A stretch of DNA of 47,036 nt from Bacteroidota bacterium (GCA_005799025.1 SYHX01000051.1:1-47036), one strand, 5' to 3'; shown: positions 24,183 through 35,205, counted from the first letter of the stretch. Made by a program: numbers and translations. Notes: generated from the sequence alone by a model not told the origin.

Positions 24183-26110
24183 TAGGCGTTGTTTTCTGAG
24201 TTATCCTCCGACCCCGCTTGATCTTTAGATGCCTGAGACTCGGCGATTGGTTCCGCTTCGTTATGGCTATCCAATTTGTCCATAGCATCACGTGCTGCCT
24301 TCTTTTCACCTGCGAGGATTTGTTCACGTAAATCAGATAACGCGCTCAATTCACCCATGGTTCCCGAATCATTGGAAGAATCTTGTTTAGCCTTAGCCTG
24401 ATATTTGGCCACTTCTTGCTCCTCTCCGGAACGCTCTTTGTCTTTGGCCTCCTGCCAGGTTCTAGCATGAGATGCTACAATGCGACGATTTTCTTTGTTG
24501 AATTCAATGATTTTGAATTCGGCCTTCTCTTCCAAACGTAATGCCTTGCCGTCCGCTTGTTGCAATTGTTTCTTGGGAACAAAAGCTTCAACACCGTAGG
24601 AAAACTGAACCATTCCACCCTTGTCGTCTATGCTGACAATGGTTCCTTGGTGCAAAGAGTTCTCAAAGAAAATTGTGGAGAATGTATCCCACGGATTTTC
24701 TTCAATTTGTTTGTGCCCAAGGCTCAAACGACGAGACTCCGTATCTATATCCAGCACAATTACATCCAACATTTGATCTTTTTTCACGAATTCTGAGGGA
24801 TGATTGATTTTCTTGGTCCAGGACAAATCGCTAACGTGAACCAAGCCATCCACCCCTTCACCCAACTCTACAAAAAGACCAAAATTGGTGAGGTTGCGAA
24901 CACGCCCATTGAGACGCGTGCCGACAGGGAATTTCTCGCGAATGGTAATCCACGGATCCGGGGTGAGTTGCTTGATACCCAAGGACATTTTGCGCTCTTC
25001 CTTGTCAATGGATAAAATAACAGCCTTAACAGTTTCTCCTTGCTTGATGAAATCCTGGGGATTCCGCAGATGCTGTGACCAACTCATTTCAGAAACGTGG
25101 ACAAGGCCTTCCACACCGGGTGCGATTTCCAAAAAGGCACCATAATCTGCGACGGTCACTACTTTCCCTTCGATAATGGAGCCGGATTCCAAATTGGCAG
25201 TAGCAGTCTCCCAAGGATGAGCCGTTAATTGCTTCATTCCAAGGCTAATACGTTTACGCTCATCATCGAAATCAATCACCACCACCTGTACCTTATCGTC
25301 TAACTTGACCAATTCCGAAGGATGCGAAATCCTGCCCCAACTCATATCGGTGATGTGTAGCAATCCATCCACTCCTCCAAGGTCTACAAAGACCCCGAAA
25401 TCAGTCATATTTTTAATAGTCCCTTCCAAGACCTGTCCCTTCTCCATACGGCTCATGATCACCGCTTTCTGGGCTTCGATATCACTCTCAATCAGAATTT
25501 TGTGGGATACGACGGCATTCCTTAGAACCGGATTGATCTTAACCACCTTGAACTCCATAGTCTTGCCCACATATTGATCGTAATCACGAACCGGTTTGAC
25601 ATCGATTTGTGAACCAGGCAAGAAGGTTTCGATACCGTCAATTTCAACGACCAATCCCCCTTTAGTTCGGGATTTCACCTTACCTTGGATGATCAAATCT
25701 TCTTCGTGAGATTTAACAATACGCTCCCAGGCGTTCATTATCCGTGCTGCTTTGCGCGATAACAACAAGTGTCCGTTCACATCCTCGCGGTTAATAATCA
25801 GCACCTCCACCTCATCGCCCACTGAAAGATTGGGCATGTCGCGGAATTCAGAGCGGGCTACCATACCATCGGATTTGAACCCAATGTTGAGAATCACATC
25901 CCTTTCGGAGATACCAGCCACGATGGCATTAACCAATTCGTTGCTCTGAACTTGATTAAGACTCACAGAGTACAAAGACTCCATTCGGCTCCTTTCTTCG
26001 GAGCTATAGTTGCTTTGATTACCAGACCCAATTGACCAATCGAAATCGGCCATGGGAACTACGGATGCCGTTGAGGCGGAATTGGGGGTAAGTGTTTGGT
26101 TTTCAGTCAT
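24182..26110 (-). CDS. rpsA: 30S ribosomal protein S1
   Basis: A 642-residue RNA-binding protein with six S1 domains, which helps mRNA binding to the 30S subunit. The repeats begin near NAIVAGISERDVILNIGF, IIQGKVKSRTKGGLVVEI, LEGTIKNMTDFGVFVDLGGVDGLLHITDMSW, IEGKVVTVADYGAFLEI, LNGRVRNLTNFGLFVEL and LHQGTIVSIDDKGGMVQF. Domains three to five carry the conserved GLVH and SW boxes most clearly. The N-terminal 60 residues and the acidic C-terminal tail (AEPIAESQASKDQAGSED) are the Bacteroidota-type extensions. A TATCTTTG box sits 39 bases upstream. It is divergent from clpB. Confidence 0.96.
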   Translation of the reverse strand: MTENQTLTPNSASTASVVPMADFDWSIGSGNQSNYSSEERSRMESLYSVSLNQVQSNELVNAIVAGISERDVILNIGFKSDGMVARSEFRDMPNLSVGDEVEVLIINREDVNGHLLLSRKAARIMNAWERIVKSHEEDLIIQGKVKSRTKGGLVVEIDGIETFLPGSQIDVKPVRDYDQYVGKTMEFKVVKINPVLRNAVVSHKILIESDIEAQKAVIMSRMEKGQVLEGTIKNMTDFGVFVDLGGVDGLLHITDMSWGRISHPSELVKLDDKVQVVVIDFDDERKRISLGMKQLTAHPWETATANLESGSIIEGKVVTVADYGAFLEIAPGVEGLVHVSEMSWSQHLRNPQDFIKQGETVKAVILSIDKEERKMSLGIKQLTPDPWITIREKFPVGTRLNGRVRNLTNFGLFVELGEGVDGLVHVSDLSWTKKINHPSEFVKKDQMLDVIVLDIDTESRRLSLGHKQIEENPWDTFSTIFFENSLHQGTIVSIDDKGGMVQFSYGVEAFVPKKQLQQADGKALRLEEKAEFKIIEFNKENRRIVASHARTWQEAKDKERSGEEQEVAKYQAKAKQDSSNDSGTMGELSALSDLREQILAGEKKAARDAMDKLDSHNEAEPIAESQASKDQAGSEDNSENNA

Positions 26111-26148
26111 TTATATTGTTTCCTTCCTGCTTTGGATTAAAGCGAGCG

Positions 26149-26156
26149 CAAAGATA
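26149..26156 (-). promoter_or_regulatory. Putative -7 box TATCTTTG of rpsA
   Basis: TATCTTTG on the minus strand matches TAnnTTTG and lies 39 bases before the rpsA ATG, giving an untranslated leader of roughly 30 bases. No good -33 TTG at the right distance is visible. It is in the 245-base rpsA-clpB gap. Confidence 0.45.
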
Positions 26157-26250
26157 ATCCGAAACAACCGATTTGGGCCATTTGTCAAGCAAGGCCCTGT
26201 GGATGATTACCTGAAGAACAAGCCGAAGGTTTATGAATTACTTAGGTTTA

Positions 26251-26298
26251 TCGGTCATTTTGACAAATATTATCTCGGATTTCGGCCAAAATGACCGA
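26251..26298. repeat. Perfect 12-bp inverted repeat upstream of clpB
   Basis: TCGGTCATTTTG (26251-26262) and CAAAATGACCGA (26287-26298) are perfect reverse complements separated by 24 bases that include TTGACA and the AT-rich ATATTATC. The second arm ends 57 bases before the clpB ATG. As DNA it could be an operator for a dimer; as RNA it could be a leader hairpin. It does not match CIRCE or HAIR elements as I remember them, so it is a new candidate for heat-shock control. Confidence 0.85.
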
Positions 26299-26355
26299 AT
26301 TGCTTCGCAAAAATCAAGCTCAAACCGATGGCAAGAGATTTGGGGAGAAATTGAC

Positions 26356-28974
26356 ATGAACACCGACAAATTCACCGACAAAGTCAAACAATGTCTGCAG
26401 GAGGCTCTTCAAGGGATGGAAGCAGGGCGACAGGATTCCATTCAGACACCTCACCTTCTGGAGGCTTTGTTCGAAGTAGACGAGGCCTGGATGGGCAGTT
26501 TGCTTCAAGGTACGCCCGTCAAAGCGAATGAAATTCGTCGTCAAAACTTAGCGAACCATCAAGGACTCCCTGTTAGGCCCAAAACCAAAACCCTGCATGA
26601 TTCACCCGTTTGCCTTGATTCCCTCGCCAACCAGGCCTTGATTAGAGGATTAGCCCATAGCCAAGCTATGGGGGATCAGTTTTTGGGTGTGGAACATTTG
26701 CTGATGGGCCTCTCCGAAAATTCCGATGCAACAGGTGAGCTATTGCGCAGCAACGGATTAAGTTCAACCAATCTTTTTCGCCTCTTTCTTAAATTACGCA
26801 AAGGACAAAACATCATGGAAGCATCCAAAGACTCCGAATACCAAGCCCTGACCAAATTTGCCCGAAACCTCAATGCCCTAGCCGCCGAGGGTAAACTAGA
26901 TCCTGTTATTGGCAGGGATGAGGAAATTCGTCGAGTCATTCAGATTTTGACCCGTCGAACCAAAAACAATCCCCTCCTCATCGGAGAACCCGGGGTGGGC
27001 AAAACCGCTATCGCCGAAGGGATCGCCCAGCGCATCGTGAAAGCCGATGCCCCAGAAACCCTCAAAACCAAGGAGGTTTACGCCTTGGACATGGCCGCTT
27101 TGGTTGCTGGAGCCAAATACAAAGGCGAGTTTGAGCAAAGACTCAAAAGCGTGGTTCGTGAGGTCACCCAAAGCGACGGACAAGTCATCCTCTTCATTGA
27201 CGAAATCCATACCTTGGTTGGCGCAGGCGGTGGTGAAGGCGCCATGGATGCTGCCAATATTCTCAAGCCAGCCTTGGCAAGAGGAGAACTTCGGGCAATC
27301 GGTGCAACCACCCTGGATGAGTACAGAAAATACTTCGAAAAAGACAAAGCCCTTGAGCGAAGATTCCAGCAGGTTTTGGTGGAGGAGCCTGACCGAGCAG
27401 ATGCCATCAGTATACTTCGCGGCCTCAAGGAGCGGTACGAAAATCACCACCGCATCCAAATCCGTGATGAAGCCATCATCGCCGCCGTGGATTTGTCCGA
27501 ACGCTATATCCCGCACCGTTTCCTTCCGGATAAAGCCATCGACCTTGTGGATGAAGCCGCCTCAAGACTTCGCATACAGATTGATTCCATGCCCGAAGCC
27601 CTGGACGAACTCAACCGCAAACTCATGCAGCTCGAGATCGAAAAAGAAGCCATGCTTAGAGAGAACAATCAGGACAAGGTCCAGACCCTCGAAATGGACT
27701 TGAACAAAATTCGCAAGGAAGCTGAGGAACTCACCCAGCGTTGGCAAAGTGAAAAGAAGGTGGTGGAGCAAATCCAACAATGCAAACTCAAGTTGGAGCA
27801 ACTCAAATTACAAGCCGAACAAGCGGAACGTACTGCGGATTATGGCCTGGTTGCCGAAATCCGATATGGAAGAATGAAAGTAGTCGAAGACGAACTGCGC
27901 GCCTACATGGAACAACAGAAAAATACCGAAGGAGAAGGCAAACTGCTCCGCGAAGTTGTTGAATCTGAAGATATTGCCGAAGTGGTTGCCCGATGGACCG
28001 GGATTCCTGTGCAGCGCATGTTGGAGACAGAGAAAACCAAATTGCTGCAGCTGGAAGAAGAATTACACCGCCGCGTTATTGGCCAGGGACAAGCGGTCAA
28101 AGCCGTTGCGGAAGCAGTGCGAAGAAGCCGATCCGGTTTGCAAGATGATGGACGTCCTATGGGAACATTCCTGTTCATGGGACCTACGGGGGTTGGCAAA
28201 ACGGAATTGACCAAGGCCTTAGCCTTACTTCTGCTCAATGATGAGCAAGCCATAGTCCGAATCGACATGAGCGAATACCAAGAGAAGCACAGCGTCTCCC
28301 GTCTCATTGGATCACCTCCTGGGTATGTAGGCTACGAAGAGGGTGGACAGTTAACTGAAGCAGTCAGGCGCAGGCCCTACTCCATCGTGCTGATGGATGA
28401 ACTCGAGAAAGCCCATAGCGATGTATTCAATTTACTCCTTCAGGTCTTGGATGAGGGCCGCCTCACCGACAATCATGGGCGTACAGTGAATTTCCGCAAC
28501 ACCATCCTCATCATGACCTCCAACCTTGGAACAGGGTTAGAGAACGAAGACGAACTTAGCTTGAACAAACCGACCTCCCCGAACATAGATGACCTGCTAA
28601 GAACTCGTTTCCGTCCTGAATTCATCAACCGCATCGACGAAGTAGTGGAATTTCACCCACTAGGTCCAGAACATTTACGGTCCATCGTGACCTTACAAAT
28701 GCGTGAGCTGCAGGAAAGATTAATGAGCCGGCAAATTCAACTCAGCTATACCGATGCCGTCGCGGACTACCTGGCCCGCCATGGATACGACCCGCGATAC
28801 GGAGCACGGCCCTTGCGACGCCTTATTCAAAAAGAAGTCATTAACCGCCTCTCAACGGCCTTGATCAGCGGTGAAATTCATGCCCCAGACGCCATCTTGC
28901 TGGATTGGTTTGAAGAAAGCGGCATGGTCGTCCTGCCCAGTTCGTCGGTTAGTTTGGAAAGCCTGGGGCAATAA
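26356..28974 (+). CDS. clpB: ATP-dependent protein disaggregase ClpB
   Basis: An 872-residue Hsp100 chaperone that works with DnaK to extract proteins from aggregates. The N-domain occupies residues 1-150, NBD1 has Walker [14 protein letters not shown] near residue 210, then comes the coiled-coil middle domain (about 400-520, rich in Glu, Lys and Leu, ending [14 protein letters not shown]), and NBD2 has [14 protein letters not shown] near 609 with the Walker B-region [11 protein letters not shown]. The middle domain length and absence of a ClpP loop favour ClpB over ClpA/ClpC. The frame listed from 26233 includes an upstream 41-codon extension without similarity; ATG 26356 (MNTDKFT) is used. 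Confidence 0.95.
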   Translation: MNTDKFTDKVKQCLQEALQGMEAGRQDSIQTPHLLEALFEVDEAWMGSLLQGTPVKANEIRRQNLANHQGLPVRPKTKTLHDSPVCLDSLANQALIRGLAHSQAMGDQFLGVEHLLMGLSENSDATGELLRSNGLSSTNLFRLFLKLRKGQNIMEASKDSEYQALTKFARNLNALAAEGKLDPVIGRDEEIRRVIQILTRRTKNNPLLIGEPGVGKTAIAEGIAQRIVKADAPETLKTKEVYALDMAALVAGAKYKGEFEQRLKSVVREVTQSDGQVILFIDEIHTLVGAGGGEGAMDAANILKPALARGELRAIGATTLDEYRKYFEKDKALERRFQQVLVEEPDRADAISILRGLKERYENHHRIQIRDEAIIAAVDLSERYIPHRFLPDKAIDLVDEAASRLRIQIDSMPEALDELNRKLMQLEIEKEAMLRENNQDKVQTLEMDLNKIRKEAEELTQRWQSEKKVVEQIQQCKLKLEQLKLQAEQAERTADYGLVAEIRYGRMKVVEDELRAYMEQQKNTEGEGKLLREVVESEDIAEVVARWTGIPVQRMLETEKTKLLQLEEELHRRVIGQGQAVKAVAEAVRRSRSGLQDDGRPMGTFLFMGPTGVGKTELTKALALLLLNDEQAIVRIDMSEYQEKHSVSRLIGSPPGYVGYEEGGQLTEAVRRRPYSIVLMDELEKAHSDVFNLLLQVLDEGRLTDNHGRTVNFRNTILIMTSNLGTGLENEDELSLNKPTSPNIDDLLRTRFRPEFINRIDEVVEFHPLGPEHLRSIVTLQMRELQERLMSRQIQLSYTDAVADYLARHGYDPRYGARPLRRLIQKEVINRLSTALISGEIHAPDAILLDWFEESGMVVLPSSSVSLESLGQ

Positions 28975-29056
28975 GTCCTAATGGCATATTTTGTGGCATA
29001 ATTATTGCATGGTTCAGGGTTTGGAGCGAAATTTACCCTAACCCCTAGACACAGCC

Positions 29057-31501
29057 ATGAGTATGTACGAAGACGATTCCGAGTTTATTCCCATCATGTC
29101 CTTCAACGAGGACGAAGACGACTCCCTGGCCGAGTTATACCAACAACCTATTCCCATCCTACCCCTGCGCAATACGGTGCTCTTCCCGGGGGTGGTTATC
29201 CCTATCACTGTGGGAAGGGACAAATCCATCCGCTTGATCCGTGAAGCCAATAACAAAACCAAGACCATTGGGGTCATGTCCCAACGGGATACTTCGGTGG
29301 AAGACCCTGGGTCCGACGATTTGCATCCTATTGGAACCCTTGCCAAAATTCTCAAAATGTTGCGCATGCCCGATGGCAATACCACCGTGATTATTCAAGG
29401 CCGTCAACGGTTTGAGCTAAAGGAGGTCGTCAAAACAGAACCCTACCTCAAGGCCATCCTGACGCCAAACCCGGATGTCTTGCCTGATAGGAAAAACAAA
29501 GAATTCAATGCCTTGATTTCAACCATCAAGGATTTGGCCCTGCAAATTATCCAGCTCTCCCCCAACATTCCCAGCGAAGCGGCCTTGGCTCTTCGTAACA
29601 TAGAAAGCCCCACTTTTCTGGTCAATTTTATAGCCAGTAATCTGAATATTGAAGTTGGGGAAAAACAAACCCTCTTGGAAATTCACAATCTGCATGAACG
29701 ATCAACCAAGGTACTGGAATATCTGCACAAGGAGCTCCAGCTTTTGGAACTCAAAAATCAAATCCAGTCCAAAGTCAAGACCGATTTAGACAAACAGCAG
29801 CGGGAGTATTTTTTGCATCAACAACTCAAAACCATTCAAGAAGAATTAGGGGGAGCGACCCCCGATTTGGAGGTTCAAAACCTCAAAGAGCGGGCCAAAT
29901 CCAAAAAATGGAACGAGGCAACCCGTAAGCATTTTGAAAAAGAGGTAGACAAATTGCTGCGCATGAATCCAGCCGCCGCTGATTACAGCGTTGTTCTGAA
30001 TTACGTTGAACTTCTGCTGGAACTGCCTTGGGATACGGTCACCAAAGACCGCTTTGATTTGAAACGGGCTCAGAAAATTTTGGATAACGACCATTACGGG
30101 CTCGAAAAAATCAAAGACCGCATCCTGGAATACCTCGCAGTGCTCAAACTCAAATCCAACATGAAGGCCCCTATTCTCCTTTTGGTGGGACCGCCCGGGG
30201 TAGGCAAAACATCACTGGGTAAAAGCATCGCCAGGGCGTTAGGTCGTGAATACGTCCGCATGAGTCTTGGAGGGGTTCACGATGAAGCGACTATTCGAGG
30301 TCATCGCCGAACCTATATCGGAGCCATGCCGGGCCGTATCATCCAGAGTATCAAAAAGGCTGGTTGCTCCAATCCTGTCATGGTGCTGGACGAAATTGAT
30401 AAGGTAGGACAAGATTATCGTGGAGACGTTTCATCAGCTCTGCTCGAAGTCTTGGACCCAGAACAAAACAACGCTTTCTTTGACCATTACCTGGAATTAG
30501 ATTACGACCTCAGCAAGGTTCTTTTTATTGCAACAGCCAACAGCCTCGCCCCCATACAACCCGCTTTGTTGGATCGTATGGAAATTATCGAAATCAACGG
30601 TTACACCCTCGAAGAGAAAACCGAAATCGCACGCAAGTATCTAATACCCAAACAACTGGAAGCTCACGGCTTGGACCGCCACGATTTGCGTATCCCCTCT
30701 GCCATGATTCGGCATCTCATCGAAGCCTATACCCGGGAATCGGGGGTGCGTTCCTTGGACAAAAAAATTGCATCCCTTGTTCGGGGTTACGCCAAACTCA
30801 AAGCCTTGGAGGAACCATACGATGTCCAAGTGGACCAAGAGAGTAGCTCCCGCATTTTGGGGGTTCGTCAATTTGAACCTGAACTCTACGAAAATAACCA
30901 CCATGCGGGTGTTGTTACGGGATTGGCCTGGACCTCATCAGGTGGGGATATTTTGTATATCGAGAGCAGTCTAAGTCAGGGCAAAGGAAGGATTAATATC
31001 ACAGGTAATTTGGGAGATGTGATGAAAGAATCGGCCAGCATTGCGATGGCTTATATCCGTTCGCATGCCGTCGATTGGAATATCAAGCCCGAACTCTTTG
31101 AGCATTCGGATATTCATATCCACGTTCCTGAAGGGGCTACCCCCAAAGACGGACCATCCGCCGGGATCACCATGCTGACTTCCCTGTTGTCCACTTATAC
31201 GCAGCGAAAAATTCGCAAAAAGCTGGCCATGACGGGAGAAATTACCCTCCGGGGAAAAGTTCTCCCCGTTGGCGGGATTAAAGAAAAGATTTTGGCGGCC
31301 AAGAGGGCGGGGATTTCGGAGATTATTCTTTGCAAAGGCAACCGCAAGGACGTCGAAGAGATCAAGCAAACCTACCTTTCGGAAATGACCTTTCATTACG
31401 TGGATCGAATGGAGGAAGTTGTTTCTTTGGCCTTGCTCAAAGAAACCATCCCCAACCGCAAAGACTATTCCCAGTTTTACCAAAACACGACCCAAGCCTA
31501 G
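29057..31501 (+). CDS. lon: ATP-dependent protease Lon
   Basis: An 814-residue serine protease that degrades misfolded and some regulatory proteins in the cytoplasm. The N-terminal LON substrate-binding domain starts [18 protein letters not shown], then a coiled-coil region, the AAA+ module with Walker [14 protein letters not shown] (residue 378 on) and [11 protein letters not shown], and the protease domain with the Ser701-Lys744 dyad ([10 protein letters not shown] and [14 protein letters not shown]). Serine-lysine spacing (43) equals that of E. coli Lon. It follows clpB by 82 bases and ends directly on the GTG of rsgA, so lon and rsgA are likely translationally linked. Confidence 0.97.
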   Translation: MSMYEDDSEFIPIMSFNEDEDDSLAELYQQPIPILPLRNTVLFPGVVIPITVGRDKSIRLIREANNKTKTIGVMSQRDTSVEDPGSDDLHPIGTLAKILKMLRMPDGNTTVIIQGRQRFELKEVVKTEPYLKAILTPNPDVLPDRKNKEFNALISTIKDLALQIIQLSPNIPSEAALALRNIESPTFLVNFIASNLNIEVGEKQTLLEIHNLHERSTKVLEYLHKELQLLELKNQIQSKVKTDLDKQQREYFLHQQLKTIQEELGGATPDLEVQNLKERAKSKKWNEATRKHFEKEVDKLLRMNPAAADYSVVLNYVELLLELPWDTVTKDRFDLKRAQKILDNDHYGLEKIKDRILEYLAVLKLKSNMKAPILLLVGPPGVGKTSLGKSIARALGREYVRMSLGGVHDEATIRGHRRTYIGAMPGRIIQSIKKAGCSNPVMVLDEIDKVGQDYRGDVSSALLEVLDPEQNNAFFDHYLELDYDLSKVLFIATANSLAPIQPALLDRMEIIEINGYTLEEKTEIARKYLIPKQLEAHGLDRHDLRIPSAMIRHLIEAYTRESGVRSLDKKIASLVRGYAKLKALEEPYDVQVDQESSSRILGVRQFEPELYENNHHAGVVTGLAWTSSGGDILYIESSLSQGKGRINITGNLGDVMKESASIAMAYIRSHAVDWNIKPELFEHSDIHIHVPEGATPKDGPSAGITMLTSLLSTYTQRKIRKKLAMTGEITLRGKVLPVGGIKEKILAAKRAGISEIILCKGNRKDVEEIKQTYLSEMTFHYVDRMEEVVSLALLKETIPNRKDYSQFYQNTTQA

Positions 31502-32428
31502 GTGAAGGGATTAGTCCTTGAATCCCACGGTCGGCGGGTAACCGTTCGCTTAAAATCGGGCGATCAAGGCAAGGTACAAGCCACTTTACGCGGCAAAATT
31601 CGTCTGCAAAATCTCAAATCCACTAATCCGGTTTGTTGCGGTGATGTGGTGGACTTGTGTTATCAACCGATTACCGGGGACTGGACATTAGAAGGCGTCG
31701 AAGAGCGGCGGAACCATATGGTGCGAAAGGCGACTAACCTGTCTAAACAAACCCATGCACTGGCCGCTAACTTGGATTGTGTTTGGGTGGTCTGTTCCTT
31801 GTTTGAGCCCAAGTTTTCAGGCGGATTCGTAGACCGAATCGCCTTGTCGGCAGCGGCTTTTGACATTCCCTGTCGTGTGATCCTCAATAAATCTGACCGG
31901 TGGAATGAGGAGGCAAGGTCTGTGGCCGAACATTGGCGGGAGGTCTATGCCGCTGCTGGTATAGAGATCTGGTTTAGCTCAGCCTTGAATGGAGACGGTG
32001 TAGCGGAATTGGCCCTTGCCATGAACAAAGGCACCCAACTTTTGACTGGGTATTCGGGTGCTGGCAAAAGCAGCCTAATTAATGCCCTCTTTCCGGGCCT
32101 ACAAGCAGCGACCGGCGCCATTTCTGAATTCAGCGGTAAAGGGACGCATACCACCACCACTGCCACCCTCTACGAAACAGGAACCCAAGCCGCTGTTATC
32201 GACAGCCCGGGTATCAAAGAATGGGGGATTTTGGATTTGGAACCCTACGAAATTGCTTATCACTTTCCCGAAATTCGGAAACATTCTCCCCGCTGTCATT
32301 ACCCAAATTGCAGCCATACCCATGAACCAAATTGCGCAGTACAGGAAGCGGTTCAAGAACAACGAATCTACCAAGAACGTTTTGTCTCCTACCTCAGCAT
32401 TTTGGCTAACGAGGATCAATACAACTAA
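31502..32428 (+). CDS. rsgA: Ribosome small-subunit-dependent GTPase RsgA (YjeQ)
   Basis: A 308-residue circularly permuted GTPase that helps 30S maturation. An N-terminal OB-fold-like part (LVLESHGRRVTVRLKSG) is followed by G4 (LNKSDR), then G1 (GYSGAGKSSLINAL) and G3 (DSPGIKEWG), the permuted order. The C-terminal zinc knuckle is CHYPNCSHTHEPNC. Translation starts at GTG 31502, right after the TAG of lon with no gap. No alternative ATG is close and the OB part needs this start. It heads a trio with dtd and the MazG-like gene, all with gaps of a few bases. Confidence 0.94.
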   Translation: MKGLVLESHGRRVTVRLKSGDQGKVQATLRGKIRLQNLKSTNPVCCGDVVDLCYQPITGDWTLEGVEERRNHMVRKATNLSKQTHALAANLDCVWVVCSLFEPKFSGGFVDRIALSAAAFDIPCRVILNKSDRWNEEARSVAEHWREVYAAAGIEIWFSSALNGDGVAELALAMNKGTQLLTGYSGAGKSSLINALFPGLQAATGAISEFSGKGTHTTTTATLYETGTQAAVIDSPGIKEWGILDLEPYEIAYHFPEIRKHSPRCHYPNCSHTHEPNCAVQEAVQEQRIYQERFVSYLSILANEDQYN

Positions 32429-32433
32429 ACCCC

Positions 32434-32925
32434 ATGCGCTTGTTGTTACAAAGGGTGCGTCACGCCCAAGTTCAGATCGCAGATCAAACCCATGCCTCCA
32501 TAGGCCCTGGCCTTTTGGCCTTAGTGGGTATCGCTCCAGAAGATACCAGCGAGGATATCCAATACTTGGTCGGGAAGATGCTTAGGCTTCGCATTTTTGG
32601 TGATGAAGAAGGTCGGATGAACCTTTCGGTTCAGGATATTGATGGCGAATGCCTGGTGGTCTCCCAATTTACCCTCATGGCCGATACTGCCAAAGGCAAC
32701 CGCCCTGGTTACACTAAAGCCGCACCTCCCAGCATAGCCGAACCCTTGTATCAAGAATTTCTCGCGATCTGCCGAGAGGCCTTGCCCAATCGAATTCATG
32801 CCGGGGTCTTTGGAGCCGATATGCAAATCACATTACTAAACGACGGACCGGTTACCATCGCCATGGATAGTCGCTCAAGCATCTCAGAAAATCCCGCCAA
32901 TCCCATAATATCCAATAGACGATAA
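32434..32925 (+). CDS. dtd: D-aminoacyl-tRNA deacylase
   Basis: A 163-residue proofreading enzyme that hydrolyses D-amino acids from tRNA. It opens MRLLLQRVRHAQVQIAD, has the conserved VVSQFTLMADT with the substrate-binding Ser-Gln-x-x, and the cross-subunit Gly-cisPro element as NDGPVT. Length is slightly longer than the usual 145-150, from a C-terminal tail (SSISENPANPIISNRR) that is probably disordered. It begins 5 bases after rsgA and is followed by the MazG-like gene. Confidence 0.95.
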   Translation: MRLLLQRVRHAQVQIADQTHASIGPGLLALVGIAPEDTSEDIQYLVGKMLRLRIFGDEEGRMNLSVQDIDGECLVVSQFTLMADTAKGNRPGYTKAAPPSIAEPLYQEFLAICREALPNRIHAGVFGADMQITLLNDGPVTIAMDSRSSISENPANPIISNRR

Positions 32926-32948
32926 CATTGAATACGATAAATCTTCCT

Positions 32949-33314
32949 ATGGACAAACCCAGCCCTAACCTCTTTACTGACCCTCAAGGTCTGCAAAACG
33001 CCCAAAACCTGATCCATTCTTGGATACTTACGTACGGAGTTCGGTATTTTGACCCTTTGACCAACAACGCGATCCTCATGGAAGAAGTCGGTGAATTGGC
33101 ACGAATAATGGCCCGGACTTACGGTGAGCAATCCTTCAAGGATGGGGAATCAGCAGAACAATTGGGGCCAGAAATGGCGGATGTATTATGGATTTTGCTT
33201 TGCCTCGCCAACCAATGCGGGATTGATCTTGAACAAGAATTGCAATGTAGCCTCGCCAAGAAAACAACCCGGGATCAGCAGCGACACCGCAATAACCCCA
33301 AGCTGCAACCTTAA
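32949..33314 (+). CDS. MazG-like nucleotide pyrophosphohydrolase
   Basis: A 121-residue all-alpha NTP-PPase family member. The metal-binding EExxE...ExxD pattern is visible as LMEEVGELARIM and LGPEMADVLWILLCLAN. A single MazG-fold domain of this size hydrolyses non-canonical or excess (d)NTPs to NMP plus pyrophosphate. The ORF track starts at a TTG (32928); ATG 32949 (MDKPSPNLF) is preferred. It follows dtd by 23 bases and its last bases overlap the convergent comB by 4. It is close to the RS21-C6 type rather than full-length MazG. Confidence 0.88.
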   Translation: MDKPSPNLFTDPQGLQNAQNLIHSWILTYGVRYFDPLTNNAILMEEVGELARIMARTYGEQSFKDGESAEQLGPEMADVLWILLCLANQCGIDLEQELQCSLAKKTTRDQQRHRNNPKLQP

Positions 33315-34087
33315 GTCCCCAAGACCAAGTCTTCGCCCACCAAGCGACCAAAAACAGGGCAAGCATTCAGCTCCGCACAAAAAACTATATCCTTCTCTAA
33401 GCCTGCCGAGGCCAATCGTTGATAATGCGAGGATAAGCGCATAGCCGACTGCAGGTCATGCCGGTGTTGTTGCCACAACGAACGCGCGGCTTGTACCCGG
33501 TCATCTTGAGCTTTGTACACCAAGGCGCCGTTAGAGGGTAAATCTTGGGAATCGGAATTTATCCAGGAACACAGGCCCTCGGCCAATGCACCGGCTAGCA
33601 GAGTATCTTCCCAAGAAAATTTGCCTTGCCAACCCGAACACAGGAGTACGGTAGGACGGGGTTGCCTCAAGAGCTCCAACATCAAAGCATCCAACCCCAA
33701 AAAAGAACCCGCCAAAATCTCCGAGGCTCCAGCCTTCTTTGCAGCCCATAAGGCCCGTGTTCCGTTGGTGGTGGTCAACGCCACCTTGCTTCCTCGAAAA
33801 CGGGATTCACAAAAAACCAAAGGGGAATTCCCCACTTCAAAACCTGGAGCCCGCAGGCCTCCACGTTCAGCAGCTGGAATAAAACCCTGATCCGCCAAGG
33901 CAAGGCTTTCTTCGGTAGTCAAAACTGGCCGAAAACATGTTATACCAGCGTGAAGACCCGCACAAATAGCCGAAGTTGCGCGCAATACGTCCAAGACTAC
34001 GGCACGAAAGCCTTCAGCGCTAGTTTCGCCCAATTCTTCGGGGGTGAATACCACCTGCAACGGAATCCCCCCATGGTAGCTCTCCAT
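33311..34087 (-). CDS. comB: 2-phosphosulfolactate phosphatase family protein (ComB)
   Basis: A 258-residue member of the ComB family, whose archaeal member dephosphorylates 2-phosphosulfolactate in coenzyme M synthesis. The N-terminal VVLDVLRATSAIC, then AAERGGLRAPGFEVGNSP and LTTTNGTRAL are the family motifs, including the metal-binding acidic residue region. Bacteroidota do not make coenzyme M as a rule, so the bacterial substrate is open: sulfolactate, sulfonolipid precursors or a different phosphoester. It follows gcvT by 17 bases and is probably co-transcribed with it. Function beyond family assignment is uncertain. Confidence 0.86.
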   Translation of the reverse strand: MESYHGGIPLQVVFTPEELGETSAEGFRAVVLDVLRATSAICAGLHAGITCFRPVLTTEESLALADQGFIPAAERGGLRAPGFEVGNSPLVFCESRFRGSKVALTTTNGTRALWAAKKAGASEILAGSFLGLDALMLELLRQPRPTVLLCSGWQGKFSWEDTLLAGALAEGLCSWINSDSQDLPSNGALVYKAQDDRVQAARSLWQQHRHDLQSAMRLSSHYQRLASAGLEKDIVFCAELNACPVFGRLVGEDLVLGT

Positions 34088-34104
34088 CGTCCGTCCTGTT
34101 TACC

Positions 34105-35205
34105 TCAAAGAAATGGCGGACGAACCAAGCATGCCCCCATAAGCCTATCCCGTATTTGAATCTTCACCAATTGTCCCTTTTCCGCATAAGCAGAATCTAT
34201 ATACCCCATTCCGATCAAATGCCCTGTGGATATGGACTCCGAGCCAGAGGTTACCTTACCAATCGGCTCATCTGCCTCATTACAAATTAGATACCCTTTC
34301 CTTGGTATTCCTCTCTCTTCCATCACGAAACCCATTAATTTACGCTTTGGGCCATCTGTCTTTTGTTGCAACAAATATTCTCGGTCGATAAAGTCTTTTT
34401 TGAAGGAAGTAATCCATGATAGACCCGCTTCAATTGGGGAAGTTTCCTCGTCAATATCGTTGCCGTAGAGGCAGAACCCCATTTCCAAACGAAGCGTATC
34501 CCTGCAACCCAACCCGCAAGGAACCAAACCATGCGGCACACCGGTCTTCATTAGCGCATTCCACAAGATGTGGGCTTGCTCCGAAGACACATACAATTCA
34601 AAGCCTCCGGCTCCGGTATATCCAGTGGCCGAAACCAGAACGGAACCTACACCGGCCACCGTAGCATGGGCAAAATGATAATACGCTAGACCGGACAAAT
34701 CTGTATCGCAAAGGGGTTGCAAAATTTCTAAGGCAAGAGGTCCTTGCAGGGCCAGTAGTGCAGTGGATTTAGAGCGGTCTTCCATTACCACACTTAGGTC
34801 CGATGGAAGATGTTGACTCAGCCATTCCCAGTCTTTGCGAAGATTTCCGGCATTAACCACCAGCATATAGGATTCAGGGGCGAGCTTGTATACCAACAAA
34901 TCATCCACCAAGCCTCCCTTGCCGTTGGGCATGCAGGAATACTGTACCCGGCCTGGAAACAAAGAAGCGACGTGATTGGAGGTCATTAACTCAAGAAAAG
35001 CGAGAGCTCCGGGGCCGCTCACCATAAATTCCCCCATATGCGACACATCAAAGAGACCGCAGGCTGAACGTACAGCCAAATGTTCTGCCTTGATACCGCT
35101 GTAGCTAACCGGCATTTCAAAGCCAGCGAAGGGGACCATCTTGGCTTGAAGTGCCAAATGGGAGGCATGGAGTGGGGTCTTGAGAATTAGATCAGTTTGC
35201 ATCAT
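34105..35205 (-). CDS. gcvT: Aminomethyltransferase, glycine cleavage T protein
   Basis: A 366-residue folate-dependent enzyme taking the aminomethyl group from the H protein to tetrahydrofolate, giving methylene-THF and ammonia. The start [32 protein letters not shown], the folate-binding [12 protein letters not shown] and [18 protein letters not shown] stretches are typical, as is the final [13 protein letters not shown]. No gcvH or gcvP is nearby. A TACTTTTG -7 box sits 31 bases upstream in the 80-base gap shared with lpxD, and comB follows on the same strand. Confidence 0.96.
   Translation of the reverse strand: MMQTDLILKTPLHASHLALQAKMVPFAGFEMPVSYSGIKAEHLAVRSACGLFDVSHMGEFMVSGPGALAFLELMTSNHVASLFPGRVQYSCMPNGKGGLVDDLLVYKLAPESYMLVVNAGNLRKDWEWLSQHLPSDLSVVMEDRSKSTALLALQGPLALEILQPLCDTDLSGLAYYHFAHATVAGVGSVLVSATGYTGAGGFELYVSSEQAHILWNALMKTGVPHGLVPCGLGCRDTLRLEMGFCLYGNDIDEETSPIEAGLSWITSFKKDFIDREYLLQQKTDGPKRKLMGFVMEERGIPRKGYLICNEADEPIGKVTSGSESISTGHLIGMGYIDSAYAEKGQLVKIQIRDRLMGACLVRPPFL

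Noticed and set aside
27047-27703. 218-residue plus ORF inside clpB
   Set aside because: Alternate frame of clpB, Lys/Ser/Pro-rich, no domain.
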